Positions 24,326 through 33,543 of a stretch of 64,000 nt of DNA are shown here, one piece after another. The position numbers and the translations under genes are program-made. Positions within the stretch are counted from its first letter, which is position 1; the number at the start of each line of letters is the position of its first letter. Under the pieces are notes generated by a model. It did no database searches. It worked only from the letters and a program-made list of their open reading frames with translations, and was not told the DNA's origin. Source of the DNA: Chitinophaga oryzae (GTDB lineage: Bacteria > Bacteroidota > Bacteroidia > Chitinophagales > Chitinophagaceae); assembly GCF_012516375.2 (NCBI RefSeq), contig NZ_CP051204.2, forward strand, positions 806,001-870,000, read 5' to 3'.

Positions 24326-25534
24326 ATGATGCTGACTGTTGCTGCTGCGTATACTGCTGTATTACAGACCGTGCGCGACATGGGCACGGAAGTGTTGCCC
24401 TTTGAGGCGGCCACCGGCCGTGTATTGCGTGAGCCTGTCAGGGCTGACAGGCCGTTCCCGCCTTTTGACCGGGTTACCATGGATGGTATCGCCATTCTGT
24501 ATGACAGTTTTGCCCGCGGGCAACAGATTTTCGGGGTAGAAGATGTCCAGGCCGCGGGGCTCCCGCGGCTGCAGCTGTCCAATACAGCCAATTGCATAGA
24601 AGTCATGACCGGCGCCATCCTGCCGGAACTGACAGATACCGTGATCCCGTACGAACAGCTGGAAGCCTCCGATCATGAGGGCTTCCGCCGTTTTGCTGTC
24701 ACCGGTGATGTAACGCTGGGACAGAATGTACACCGCAAAGGCTCGGATGTGGCGGAAGCCACGGTGCTGTTATCGCCGGGGACGCTGATCGGTCCTGCCG
24801 AAGCAGGGGTGCTGGCCTCTGTCGGTAAAACGCAGGTGCAGGTGGCGCGGCTGCCGCGTGTTGCCGTTATCGCTACCGGTGACGAACTGGTCCCCGTTGA
24901 TGCCACGCCGGAAGAACACCAGGTGCGTATCTCCAATGTATACAGCCTGATGGCCTCGCTGCAACAGTGCGGTATTACCGCAGCCTATATACACCTGAAC
25001 GATGAAGAGGCGGCCATGCGCGAACGGCTGGAACCATTATTGCAGGAAACAGACGTGTGGATCAGCTCGGGGGCTGTGTCTGCCGGCAAATTTGACCATC
25101 TGCCGGCGGTACTGCAGCGGCTGGGCATGCAGCAGATTTTTCACAAGGTGCAGCAAAGACCGGGAAAGCCTTTCCTGTTCGGCACTTTCGCCAATGGGCC
25201 GGTAGTGTTTGCCCTGCCGGGCAACCCGGTGTCAGGCTTTATGTGTTTTTACCGCTACGTGCTGCCCTGGCTGAAAGCTGCCATGGGCGCACAGGAAGCA
25301 GCGCCGGCCTATGCAGTCCTGCAGGAAAAAGTGACGTTTAACCCATCACTGGAATATTACCTTCCTGTTAAATTGCAGTCCATGCCTGATGGTACAACGG
25401 GCGCTGTTCCGCAGCCCTACCATGGCTCCGGAGACCTTGCCAGCCTGCTTTATGCCGACGCCTTTATGGCACTTCCGCAGGATAAACATGTCTTTGAAAA
25501 AGGCAGTTGTTATCCCGTTTGGAAATTTCGTTAA
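24326..25534 (+). CDS. moeA: Molybdopterin molybdenumtransferase MoeA
   Basis: Inserts molybdate into (adenylated) molybdopterin to form the active molybdenum cofactor. The 402-residue product has the four-domain MoeA signature pieces: RPFPPFDRVTMDGIAI near residues 46-61, VEVMTGA-like (IEVMTGAILPELTDTVIPYEQ), GTLIGPAEAGVLASVGKTQVQV, VAVIATGDELVP, and the late GKPFLFGTFANGPVVFALPGNPVSGFMCFYRYV. The MDG and TGDELV motifs are intact. It is the plus-strand half of a divergent pair with moaC. A separate MogA/MoaB adenylyltransferase is not found in the window. Confidence 0.95.
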   Translation: MMLTVAAAYTAVLQTVRDMGTEVLPFEAATGRVLREPVRADRPFPPFDRVTMDGIAILYDSFARGQQIFGVEDVQAAGLPRLQLSNTANCIEVMTGAILPELTDTVIPYEQLEASDHEGFRRFAVTGDVTLGQNVHRKGSDVAEATVLLSPGTLIGPAEAGVLASVGKTQVQVARLPRVAVIATGDELVPVDATPEEHQVRISNVYSLMASLQQCGITAAYIHLNDEEAAMRERLEPLLQETDVWISSGAVSAGKFDHLPAVLQRLGMQQIFHKVQQRPGKPFLFGTFANGPVVFALPGNPVSGFMCFYRYVLPWLKAAMGAQEAAPAYAVLQEKVTFNPSLEYYLPVKLQSMPDGTTGAVPQPYHGSGDLASLLYADAFMALPQDKHVFEKGSCYPVWKFR

Positions 25535-25576
25535 ACCCCGGCGTCCAAATACAGTCTTACATTAAATTATTTACGT

Positions 25577-27025
25577 ATGCCTGTAGTTGCCAAAAAACTG
25601 GAAATGCAACATCTCGCCTGGCGCGCCGGCTTCGGTGAAACCCTGCCCGTCATCTCCGGCTGGGAAAAAAGACGGCGGAAGGAAATGGTGCACAAGGTGC
25701 TGACAGGGCCCAAACACGCAGCCTTTGAATCGGTAGATGTGATCAACGCCACCGACCTGCCGGACTACAAACGCGCTAAAGACATGACGGAAGAGCAGCG
25801 GAAAACCGTCCGGGAGATGAACACCCAGGGCATCAAAGATCTCAACGTGGCCTGGATGAACATGATGCAGAAAAGCGAACACCCGCTGCGCGAGAAAATG
25901 AGCCTCTTCTGGCATGGGCACTTTGCCTGCCGTACGCAGAACGTGTTGTTCAACCAGCAGTTGATAGGCGTGATCCGGGAAAATGCATTGGGCAATTTCG
26001 GCGATCTGCTGACAGCCGTTTCCAAATCGCCGGCCATGTTGCAGTTCCTCAACAACCAGCAGAACCGTAAACAACATCCCAACGAAAACTTCGCCCGCGA
26101 AGTCATGGAGCTGTTCACCATGGGCCGCGGACACTATGCGGAAGCAGACATCAAAGAAGCTGCCCGCGCCTTTACCGGATGGGGCTTCGATGCAGACGGC
26201 CAGTTCGTGTTCCGCGAAAAACAACACGACGACGGCGTCAAAAATATCTTCGGAAAAAGCGGTCGCTACAATGGTGACGACGTGCTGAAGTTATTACTGG
26301 AACAGCAACAGACCGCCACTTACATCACCACTAAAATATTCCGGTATTTTGTAGATGACAACCCGGACGATACCCTGATCCAATCACTTTCCGGGAAATT
26401 CTACCAATCCGGCTACGACATCAAGACGCTGATGCGCGAAATCTTCATGGCCGACTGGTTTTATGACAGCAAATACATCGGTAACCGTATCAAATCGCCG
26501 GTGGAACTGCTGGTAGGCATACGCCGTACCATTCCCATGGCCTTTGAACAGGAAGAAACAATGCTGGTGTTTCAGCGCATCCTGGGACAGGTGCTGTTTT
26601 ACCCGCCCAATGTGGCCGGCTGGCCCGGCGGACGTAACTGGATAGACAGTTCCAGCCTGATGTTCCGGATGCGGGTGCCGCAGGTGATCCTGTATTCACA
26701 GGTGCTGAACGTACGGCCTAAAGAACTAACGCCGGAAATGGGGGATGGCGGCAACTATAAAATGACTTTGCAGATCAACGATTTCCTGAAAAAGCAATTT
26801 GCCAAAAAAGTGAATGCGCGGATAAACTGGGAGCCTTATCTGCAGGGCTTCAGCGATATCCCCCGCGAAAACCTTGCCGATGCCATCGCCGGCGCACTGC
26901 TGCAACAACCGGGCAACGTCAGGAAAAACCTGCTGGAGAAATACGCAGATACCAGCTCCCGCGAAGGCTACATCAAAACAGTGACCATTGATGTGATGAG
27001 CACACCGGAATATCAACTTTGTTAA
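25577..27025 (+). CDS. DUF1800 domain-containing protein
   Basis: A 482-residue protein of the DUF1800 family, widespread in Bacteroidota and Planctomycetes and nearly always paired with a DUF1501 protein, as here. Recognised from QHLAWRAGFGETLPVI at the N-terminus, LREKMSLFWHGHFACRTQNV, NENFAREVMELFTMGRGHY with TEADIKEAARAFTGW-like (YAEADIKEAARAFTGWGF), and PPNVAGWPGGRNWIDSSSL later. No signal peptide is evident from the assigned start, although family partners are exported. Function is unknown. The DUF1501 gene begins 23 bases downstream, so the two are one operon. Confidence 0.9.
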   Translation: MPVVAKKLEMQHLAWRAGFGETLPVISGWEKRRRKEMVHKVLTGPKHAAFESVDVINATDLPDYKRAKDMTEEQRKTVREMNTQGIKDLNVAWMNMMQKSEHPLREKMSLFWHGHFACRTQNVLFNQQLIGVIRENALGNFGDLLTAVSKSPAMLQFLNNQQNRKQHPNENFAREVMELFTMGRGHYAEADIKEAARAFTGWGFDADGQFVFREKQHDDGVKNIFGKSGRYNGDDVLKLLLEQQQTATYITTKIFRYFVDDNPDDTLIQSLSGKFYQSGYDIKTLMREIFMADWFYDSKYIGNRIKSPVELLVGIRRTIPMAFEQEETMLVFQRILGQVLFYPPNVAGWPGGRNWIDSSSLMFRMRVPQVILYSQVLNVRPKELTPEMGDGGNYKMTLQINDFLKKQFAKKVNARINWEPYLQGFSDIPRENLADAIAGALLQQPGNVRKNLLEKYADTSSREGYIKTVTIDVMSTPEYQLC

Positions 27026-27048
27026 TCATCTTCAGAAAGCTATAAGTT

Positions 27049-28251
27049 ATGTATATACTTAACAGGCGCCGTTTTTTACAGGTAGGTTCCCTGGCTTCCG
27101 CAACCTTGCTGATGCCTAAGTTCCTGAAAGCTTTTGAAACCGGAGCGCTCGTGCCCCCGGGAAATAAAGTGCTGGTGATTGTACAGTTGTCAGGCGGTAA
27201 TGACGGTCTGAACACCATCATCCCTTACCGTAACGATATTTATTACCGCTCGCGCCCTGCGCTGGGCATCCGGCGGGAAGCGGCCCTGTCGCTCAATGAT
27301 GACCTGGGCATCCATCCTGCGCTGCAGGGACTGAAAGCCCTCTACGACGATGGCGCGATGGGTATTCTTAATAACGTAGGCTACCCTAACCCCGACCGGT
27401 CACATTTCCGCTCCATGGACATCTGGCATTCCGCCAGCCAATCAGCTGAAATATGGAACGATGGGTGGGTGGGCCGTTATCTCGACGCGCAGTGTAATGG
27501 CTGTGATAAACCCACACAAGCGCTGGAGATAGACGATACGTTGAGCCTCGCACTGAAAGGTGAGCATAACAAGGGGTTGGCCCTCACCGATCCGGGCCGT
27601 CTTTCCAACACCAGCAACGACCGTTTTTTCAAAGAGTTGTTGCAACAGCACGTGGTGGAAGATGAACATCATAACGTAGAATACCTCTACAAAACCATGG
27701 GCGAAACTATTTCTTCTGCAACGTATATCCAGCAACAGTTTAAGACTTATCAATCCAAAGAAAGTTACCCCGCAACGGAGCTGGGCCGTAATATGCGCAT
27801 TATCGCTAACCTGATCATGTCTGACATCAACACCAAAGTGTATTATGTGTCTCACGGCAGTTTTGATACCCATGTGAACCAGCAGGACCAGCAGGCACGG
27901 CTTTTTAAGCAGCTGAGCGATGCGCTGACCGTATTTACAGGCGATCTTAAAAAGAACAACCGCTTCCAGGACGTGATGGTAATGACCTTCTCCGAATTTG
28001 GCCGGCGGGTAAGCCAGAATGCGAGTGGCGGCACCGATCACGGCACGGCCAATAATATGTTCCTGATAGGTGGTGACTTAAAGCGGCAGGGCGTGCTGAA
28101 TGAAGGGCCTGACCTGATGAACCTGAAAGACGGGGATTTGCAGTATAAGGTGGATTTCAAAAGCGTGTATGCCACCCTGTTGGACAAATGGCTGGGGGCC
28201 GATGATAAAATGATCCTGAAAGCTGACTACGCGAAACTGGATTTCATTTAA
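27049..28251 (+). CDS. DUF1501 domain-containing protein with Tat-type signal
   Basis: A 400-residue protein related in fold to alkaline phosphatase/sulfatase-like proteins and found with DUF1800. The N-terminus ILNRRRFLQVGSLASATLLM has a twin-arginine motif, so export of the folded protein by the Tat pathway is likely. Typical segments: VIVQLSGGNDGLNTIIPY, ILNNVGYPNPDRSHFRSMDIWH, VYYVSHGSFDTHVNQ and VMTFSEFGRRVSQNASGGTDHG. The conserved D, H and GTDHG residues resemble a metal site but activity is unknown. A 16-bp tandem array begins about 15 bases after the stop. Confidence 0.9.
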   Translation: MYILNRRRFLQVGSLASATLLMPKFLKAFETGALVPPGNKVLVIVQLSGGNDGLNTIIPYRNDIYYRSRPALGIRREAALSLNDDLGIHPALQGLKALYDDGAMGILNNVGYPNPDRSHFRSMDIWHSASQSAEIWNDGWVGRYLDAQCNGCDKPTQALEIDDTLSLALKGEHNKGLALTDPGRLSNTSNDRFFKELLQQHVVEDEHHNVEYLYKTMGETISSATYIQQQFKTYQSKESYPATELGRNMRIIANLIMSDINTKVYYVSHGSFDTHVNQQDQQARLFKQLSDALTVFTGDLKKNNRFQDVMVMTFSEFGRRVSQNASGGTDHGTANNMFLIGGDLKRQGVLNEGPDLMNLKDGDLQYKVDFKSVYATLLDKWLGADDKMILKADYAKLDFI

Positions 28252-28264
28252 TTCCGGATTTCCA

Positions 28265-28595
28265 GGTTTCCAGTATTTCCAGGGTTCTCAGATTCCCCAA
28301 GGCTCCCAGATCCCAAGGTTTTCAGATCCCAGGGTTCTCAGATCCCAAGGCTCCCAGATCTCAAGGCTCCCAGATCCCAAGGTTTTCAGATCCCAAGGTT
28401 CTCAAATTCCAAGGCTCCCAGATCTCAAGGCTCCCAGATCCCCAAGGTTTTCAGATCCCTAGGTTCTCAGATCCCAAGGTTTTCAGATCCCAGGGTTTTC
28501 AGATCCCAGGGTTTTCAGATCCCAGGGCTCCCAGATCCCAAGGTTTTCAGATCCCAAAGGTTTTCATATCCCCAAGGCTCCCAGATCCCAGGGCT
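28265..28595. repeat. 16-bp tandem repeat array (about 19 units)
   Basis: Nineteen consecutive degenerate units ending in CAGAT (two variants CAAAT and CATAT), spaced 16 bases apart with occasional 17. The consensus is about CCCAAGGTTTTCAGAT, alternating with CCCAAGGCTCCCAGAT. It starts just after the DUF1501 stop and runs without spacers. It is not a CRISPR: the units are contiguous and no spacers or cas genes exist. Confidence 0.9.
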
Positions 28596-28807
28596 CACGC
28601 CCTGGGCAACGATGTTTGTCGGGCTGTATAAAGGAGTAATTCGTTTATACGGCTTTAATCATAAGGTTGTTAAAGCTTTATGAAACTGTATTCGTTTGAA
28701 GGCTTTAACCATAAGGTTGTTATGCTGAATGAGCCATAGTGCATCATTGAAGCCTACCCCGGTTAAAGAATCTGAAGAACATCGTAGCCCCGGGCGTGAG
28801 CCCGGGG
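28587..28807. repeat. Inverted-repeat element with internal 50-bp direct repeats
   Basis: Left arm 28587-28616 and right arm 28778-28807 are near-perfect inverse copies, each containing a smaller palindrome (CCCAGGGC-TCAC-GCCCTGGG; CCCCGGGC-GTGA-GCCCGGGG). Between them two copies of GGCTTTAA-Y-CATAAGGTTGTTA begin at 28651 and 28701, exactly 50 bases apart. It fills the space up to the lipoprotein gene. The remaining bases of the 574-base gap hold no gene. Confidence 0.75.
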
Positions 28808-28825
28808 ACCTTTATGCGGAAAAAT

Positions 28826-29341
28826 TTATTGAGCCGTAACGGTGTAGATAGCTCTGAAGGCTGCGTTTTGGATGGTCCGTGTGCCGGCCATGCCGCTGAG
28901 GTCTTTTACGGTGCCGGAGAAGGTGCCTTCTACCATGATATTATCGCTGCGTGTGATGGTGAGGTAACAGTCGGTGCTGCCCTGTGAGCTGTAGGTGGCG
29001 GGATAGCCGCCGCTGTTGATGACCACGAGGATGCTGTTGCCTGTCCTGGTGCAGGGATATACGCCGGGAGGAAAGGGTATTTTCAATCCGGCCATGGTGA
29101 TGCTGATGATATCGTTGTTATTGGTTTTCCCGGTGATTTCCAGCCTGTAGTAATCGTTGGTAGGATCTTCGTCCTGGAAGTCGGGCGCATAGGCTATGCC
29201 TTTCGGATTTTCGCTGAGATAGATTTTGGTATCCAGCTTTACGGAAACAAACTTACGGTCTTTGCTATCGTCTTTATCTTTTCCGCAGGAGCTGCCGAGG
29301 ATAACAACGGCACTGAGTAATGCGGTTACAAGTATGCGCAT
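28826..29341 (-). CDS. Hypothetical lipoprotein (DUF6252-like)
   Basis: A 171-residue predicted lipoprotein with signal MRILVTALLSAVVILGSSCGKD; the lipobox cysteine is C19, followed by a charged KDKDDSKD linker. The rest looks like a beta-rich domain: DYYRLEITGKTNNNDIISITMAG, then STDCYLTITRSDNIMVEGTFSGTVKDLSG and a final NAAFRAIYTVTAQ. The VEGTFSGTV and GAF-like end resemble DUF6252-type lipoproteins of Bacteroidota. Function unknown. It is the last gene on its strand before the inverted-repeat element; a terminator separates it from the OPT gene. Confidence 0.75.
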   Translation of the reverse strand: MRILVTALLSAVVILGSSCGKDKDDSKDRKFVSVKLDTKIYLSENPKGIAYAPDFQDEDPTNDYYRLEITGKTNNNDIISITMAGLKIPFPPGVYPCTRTGNSILVVINSGGYPATYSSQGSTDCYLTITRSDNIMVEGTFSGTVKDLSGMAGTRTIQNAAFRAIYTVTAQ

Positions 29342-29406
29342 AGGTACTTATTATAGAAAGATGTAATAAAAATTCCGATAAAAATAATCATTTTCAGAAT
29401 AGAAAA

Positions 29407-29450
29407 ACGGATGCCGGCCCGGTATTGTTACATTCCGGTGCCGGCATCTT
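29407..29450 (-). terminator. Rho-independent terminator after the OPT transporter
   Basis: GATGCCGGC (29410-29418) pairs with GCCGGCATC (29440-29448). On the minus strand the hairpin is followed by CCGTTTTTCT, a T-rich tail. It lies about 25 bases after the OPT stop codon. Confidence 0.8.
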
Positions 29451-29473
29451 AAAATATCCTGATAAGTTGGATG

Positions 29474-31522
29474 TTATGCTTTGCGGGCGGTACGATAGAG
29501 GTACCAGCCCATGAAGGCGAAGAAAGCACATCCCAGTACATAGTAGCCGCCATGGCCTAATGCGCCGGTGAGTCCTCCTTCCATATTGAGTTTGGCCAGA
29601 ATGGCCGCCGAGCTGTCGAATCCGGCGAGAACGGCAATGATAACGCCGGCTACGGCGCCTCCGGCCACAAGGCCGGTAGCGAAGAGGTTGCCTTTGCCCA
29701 GTTCTTCTTCCGCAGCGGAGGTGTGTTTGTTGGCTTTTTTGTTTTTATGGTCTACCACGCCACGGATTGCGCCACCGATGAAGATGGGCAGTGTGGTGGA
29801 TAACGGCAGGTAGGCGCCTACCGCGAAGGAAAGCGAATTGATGTTGCACAGTTCCATCACGATGGCGAGGAAAACGCCTACCAGCACGAACTGCCAGTCG
29901 AGGTTAAATGACAGGATGCCTTTTGCCAGTGTAGCCATGAGCGTACCCTGTGGCGCCGGGTAGTAGGCGCTGCCGATGGCGTGTTCTGTCACTCCCTTGC
30001 TGATCATTTCGGCGGTGGGTTTGTCGAGGAATTTCACGGTGAGTCCGATCACTACGGACGATACGATGGCGCCGATGAAGAGGGCCAGCTGCTGGTACAT
30101 GGGCGTGGCGCCTACGATGTAACCGGACTTCAGGTCCTGCGAGGTGCCGCCTGCATTGGCTGCGGCGATACAGATCATGCCGCCTACTACCAGCGCCATT
30201 GGTTCATATATTTTGCCGGTCCAGCCAACAGCGATGAATACGAGGCAGGTGCCCATCAGGGTGGCGATGGTCATACCGGAGATGGGGTTGTTGGATGAGC
30301 CGATGAGGCCTACGATGCGGCTGGACACTGTTACGAAGAACGCGCCAAAGACTACTACCAGCAAGCCTACCAGCATTTTTTTACCGATAGAGTCGCCTGG
30401 CAGCTGTGGCAGGAACGCCATCAGCAGTACGAGGGCGATACTGCCGAACAGTACTACTTTCAGGCTCAGGTCTTTCTCTGTTCTCAATACGCCGGCAGAT
30501 GCGCCGCCATCTTCTTTGCGGTCTTTGATTGCGCCGATGCTGCCTTTAAAGGAAGAGATGATGGTAGGGATGGTTTTCAGCAGGGTGATGAAACCGCCGG
30601 CAGCCACGGCGCCTGCGCCGATCTGGCGTACGTAGGCGTAGTATACCGCTGCAGAATAGTCGGAGAAGGTGCGGGTCACCGGGTCCCAGTTACCTTGTCC
30701 GCCGGGTGTTTGCAGGCTGGCGAGGTAACCTATTTTTACCAGCTGGGAAGCAATCACCTCGCCCGGCAGCAGGGATGCCAGCAGGGGAATGAGGGCGAGC
30801 CAGGACAGTACGCCGCCGGCTACCAGTACGCCTGCAATGCGGGGACCGATGATATAGCCCACGCCCATATACTCCGGGGTGATGTCTGCGCTGATTTTAG
30901 CGGAGGGGAAAAATTTGCTGGTCTGTTTGGTCATGTAGGCCGGTGTTTCGGCGATAACATGCAATATCTTCTGGAAGATAGCATAGGCGAAGGCGAACCC
31001 GAGGCCATAGAAGGCGGTACGGGCGAAGTCGCCTCCTTTTTCACCGGCGATGAGCACATCGCCGCAGGCGGTGCCTTCCGGGTAAGGGAGTGTTTTGTGT
31101 TCTTTCACGATCAGTGACCGGCGGAGTGGTATCATCATGAGGGTGCCGAGGATACCGCCGAAGATGGCCAGGATGAGGATGGTGAAGTAGTTAAAGAACT
31201 GGGCGCCACCGCCGTCGCTGAGGAACAGGAAGCCTGGCAGCGTGAAGACTACGCCGGCAGCGATGGATTCACCGGCGGAGCCGGTGGTCTGGATGATGTT
31301 GTTTTCCAGGATGGTGGTGTTGAAGAACTTCCTGCCGAGGGTGATGGCAATAACGGCAATCGGGATAGACGCGGAAACGGTCAGACCGGCTTTCAGGGCG
31401 AGGTATACGGTGGCAGCGCCAAAGATGATTCCGAAGATACAGCCCAGTAAAATGGATTTGAGGGTAAATTCTTTCATTTGTGCGCCTGGTGGCACGAAAG
31501 GTTTGAAATTGTTGTCAGCCAT
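29474..31522 (-). CDS. OPT family oligopeptide transporter
   Basis: A large polytopic inner-membrane transporter of the oligopeptide transporter (OPT) family, which takes up peptides or metal-chelate complexes driven by protons. The 682-residue product has some 14-16 hydrophobic segments, opening with FTLKSILLGCIFGIIFGAA, then GLTVSASIPIAVIAITLGR and NNIIQTTGSAGESIAAGVVF, a segment characteristic of the family. The family motif PYPEGTACGDVL follows in the first third, and AANAGGTSQDLKSGYIVGATP in the second half. Length is standard for prokaryotic OPT. The POT-type peptide transporter lies upstream on the same strand, but a hairpin between them suggests separate units. Confidence 0.93.
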   Translation of the reverse strand: MADNNFKPFVPPGAQMKEFTLKSILLGCIFGIIFGAATVYLALKAGLTVSASIPIAVIAITLGRKFFNTTILENNIIQTTGSAGESIAAGVVFTLPGFLFLSDGGGAQFFNYFTILILAIFGGILGTLMMIPLRRSLIVKEHKTLPYPEGTACGDVLIAGEKGGDFARTAFYGLGFAFAYAIFQKILHVIAETPAYMTKQTSKFFPSAKISADITPEYMGVGYIIGPRIAGVLVAGGVLSWLALIPLLASLLPGEVIASQLVKIGYLASLQTPGGQGNWDPVTRTFSDYSAAVYYAYVRQIGAGAVAAGGFITLLKTIPTIISSFKGSIGAIKDRKEDGGASAGVLRTEKDLSLKVVLFGSIALVLLMAFLPQLPGDSIGKKMLVGLLVVVFGAFFVTVSSRIVGLIGSSNNPISGMTIATLMGTCLVFIAVGWTGKIYEPMALVVGGMICIAAANAGGTSQDLKSGYIVGATPMYQQLALFIGAIVSSVVIGLTVKFLDKPTAEMISKGVTEHAIGSAYYPAPQGTLMATLAKGILSFNLDWQFVLVGVFLAIVMELCNINSLSFAVGAYLPLSTTLPIFIGGAIRGVVDHKNKKANKHTSAAEEELGKGNLFATGLVAGGAVAGVIIAVLAGFDSSAAILAKLNMEGGLTGALGHGGYYVLGCAFFAFMGWYLYRTARKA

Positions 31523-31581
31523 AATGATAAGGAGGTAAGGTGTTAAGGGTGAAATTTACGAATTACGGGGTTACTGACCGC

Positions 31582-31635
31582 GTATAAAAAGGAAGACCGG
31601 AACAAATTCCTTTGTCCCGGTCTTCCTTTTTATAC
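31582..31635. terminator. Bidirectional terminator between POT and OPT genes
   Basis: GTATAAAAAGGAAGACCGG (31582-31600) is perfectly inverse to CCGGTCTTCCTTTTTATAC (31617-31635), with A and T runs on both outer sides. It follows the POT gene on the minus strand by about 16 bases. Just outside it (31556-31567) sits a single degenerate copy of the ATTACGA unit. Confidence 0.88.
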
Positions 31636-31650
31636 ATAGAAGGTATGTTT

Positions 31651-33363
31651 TTATCTTACCCCGTGCATCCATTTTTTCAGGAAGCCGGTAGAGAGGAACA
31701 GGAGTACTGCTGCTGCACCCGGCAGGATCACGAACACCATAAAGAACTCATAGAGGTTATGGATGGTGAAACCGGCGAAGGTTGGGTAGTGGGCGGCCAG
31801 TTTCAGTTCTTTCAATTGTTCCAGCTGTTGGGCGGTGGCAGTGATGGTACCGTCCAGGATGCCCTGCAGGTTGATATTGTTTTTAGCTGCCAGTTCAAAC
31901 TTATCCTGTGTAGGCGGCAGTAAGGCGCCCAGCGTACCTGCCAGCGCATAGCCGGCGGCATTGGCGAGGAACCATACGCCCATCAGCAGGGAGGAGAAGC
32001 GGTGAGGCGCCAGTTTGGATACCAGCGACAGGCCTATGGGAGAGAGGCAAAGTTCACCGAGGGTGTGGAACAGGTACATCACGATCAGCCAGATTACACC
32101 AAGTTTCTGACCGGCGCCGAGGTTTTTCACCTGCAGGGCGATGATGAAGAAGCCCAGTGCCAGCAGCGCCAGGCCGATGGACTGTTTCACCGGGGAGATA
32201 GGCTCCAGGTTACGTTTCTGGAGTTTCATCCACAACCAGCTGAAAGGCAGTGCAAATACGATGATGAAGATGGAGTTGGCGTTCTGTACAAAGCTTGGCG
32301 GCATATCCCATCCCAGCAGGCGACGGTCTGTCTGGTAGTCGGCCACGAAGGTGAGGGAAGAACCGGCTTGTTCAAAACAGGCCCAGAAGAAGATTACAAA
32401 GAACGCTACAAAGTAGATCACGAGGATACGTTGTCTTTCTACTTTGGTAATGCTTTTATCGGTGAGGATCAATACCGCGAGGCTGATACCTGCCGCATAG
32501 ATGAAGGGATATAACCAGGATTTGATCGGGTTGGGATCGAGGGAGAGGTAGTGGATGATAAAGAACAGTGCCACCATGAGGCCCAGTACGCCGAAGATAG
32601 CGCCGCTGGAGAATTTGGCTTTGTCAGCTTCTCCTTCCGCCAGGTTAGCAGCCGGTTTGGAGAAGTCTGGTTTACCGCCGATGGCTTTGCCGTCGGGCGT
32701 TATCACGTATTTGTCTTTCAGGAAATAGAAAAGGATGGAGCCGAGGAACATAGCCAGGCCGGCGGCGAGGAAGCCCCATTTGAAGGCGCCTACCATTCTT
32801 ACGTTGTCTACTTTTACATCTCCCAGGATAGGGCAGATCAGCATGCCGAGGAAGGCGCCTACGTTGATGCCCATGTAAAAGATGGTGAAAGCGGCATCCA
32901 GACGGCTGTCGTTTTTAGGATACAGCTGGCCTACCATGGAGGAGATGTTGGGCTTGAAGAAGCCGTTGCCCATGATGATCACCAGCAGGGCCAGCCATAC
33001 GATCAGTTTGGCTGTTTCCACGTTGGTAGCGTAGATAGTGGCGCTGAGTACCATGAGCAGCTGCCCGATACCCATCACGAAACCACCTAATAAGATACAG
33101 TTCCTGTTTCCAAGGTAGCGGTCGGAAATGTAGCCGCCAAGCATAGGGGTGAGATAGCAGAGGCCCAGAAAGCCGCCATAGACATAGGAGGAATCGGCTT
33201 CAGAGAATGCCAGTGCGTTTACCAGGAAGAGCGTCAGTAACGCTCTCATGCCATAAAAGTTAAATCGTTCCCACATCTCCGTGGTAAAGAGCACAGCCAG
33301 CCCCTTCGGGTGCCCCTCTGACGAGGCATCGACAGACTTCTGTGCAACAGCAGTTTGCATCAT
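31651..33363 (-). CDS. POT family peptide MFS transporter
   Basis: A proton-dependent oligopeptide transporter of the major facilitator superfamily, importing di- and tripeptides. The 570-residue product has the E-x-x-E-R-F/Y start of the family in TTEMWERFNFYGMRALLTLFLV, the PTR2 signature region NGFFKPNISSMVGQLY with the FYMGINVGAFLG helix, and about 12-14 hydrophobic segments, ending in a charged tail. A long loop between about residues 215 and 250 is common in the Bacteroidota group. Together with the OPT gene it makes a peptide-uptake pair. The first codons MMQT give two possible starts three bases apart. Confidence 0.92.
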   Translation of the reverse strand: MMQTAVAQKSVDASSEGHPKGLAVLFTTEMWERFNFYGMRALLTLFLVNALAFSEADSSYVYGGFLGLCYLTPMLGGYISDRYLGNRNCILLGGFVMGIGQLLMVLSATIYATNVETAKLIVWLALLVIIMGNGFFKPNISSMVGQLYPKNDSRLDAAFTIFYMGINVGAFLGMLICPILGDVKVDNVRMVGAFKWGFLAAGLAMFLGSILFYFLKDKYVITPDGKAIGGKPDFSKPAANLAEGEADKAKFSSGAIFGVLGLMVALFFIIHYLSLDPNPIKSWLYPFIYAAGISLAVLILTDKSITKVERQRILVIYFVAFFVIFFWACFEQAGSSLTFVADYQTDRRLLGWDMPPSFVQNANSIFIIVFALPFSWLWMKLQKRNLEPISPVKQSIGLALLALGFFIIALQVKNLGAGQKLGVIWLIVMYLFHTLGELCLSPIGLSLVSKLAPHRFSSLLMGVWFLANAAGYALAGTLGALLPPTQDKFELAAKNNINLQGILDGTITATAQQLEQLKELKLAAHYPTFAGFTIHNLYEFFMVFVILPGAAAVLLFLSTGFLKKWMHGVR

Positions 33364-33543
33364 AAATGGTTAGTTTTAGCAATAGTTGTTTTAAGGTTCT
33401 GTTAAGTCTCAGAGGGGGCAATTTAAAGTAAAATAGATAATTACGTAAAAAAATGGTGGAAATGGGCAGTTTTTGTGGGTTTTTGTGCTTTTTTCATCTT
33501 TCTTTGCATTTTCTTTCGCACCTGCATTTATTAGGCAATTCAT

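Noticed and set aside
28265..28595. CRISPR array
   Set aside because: The 16-bp units are contiguous, with no spacers, and there are no cas genes in the window.
31556..31567. Further family A element near the POT/OPT terminator
   Set aside because: Only a single degenerate TTACGAATTACG unit without a mirror arm or core; at most a remnant.
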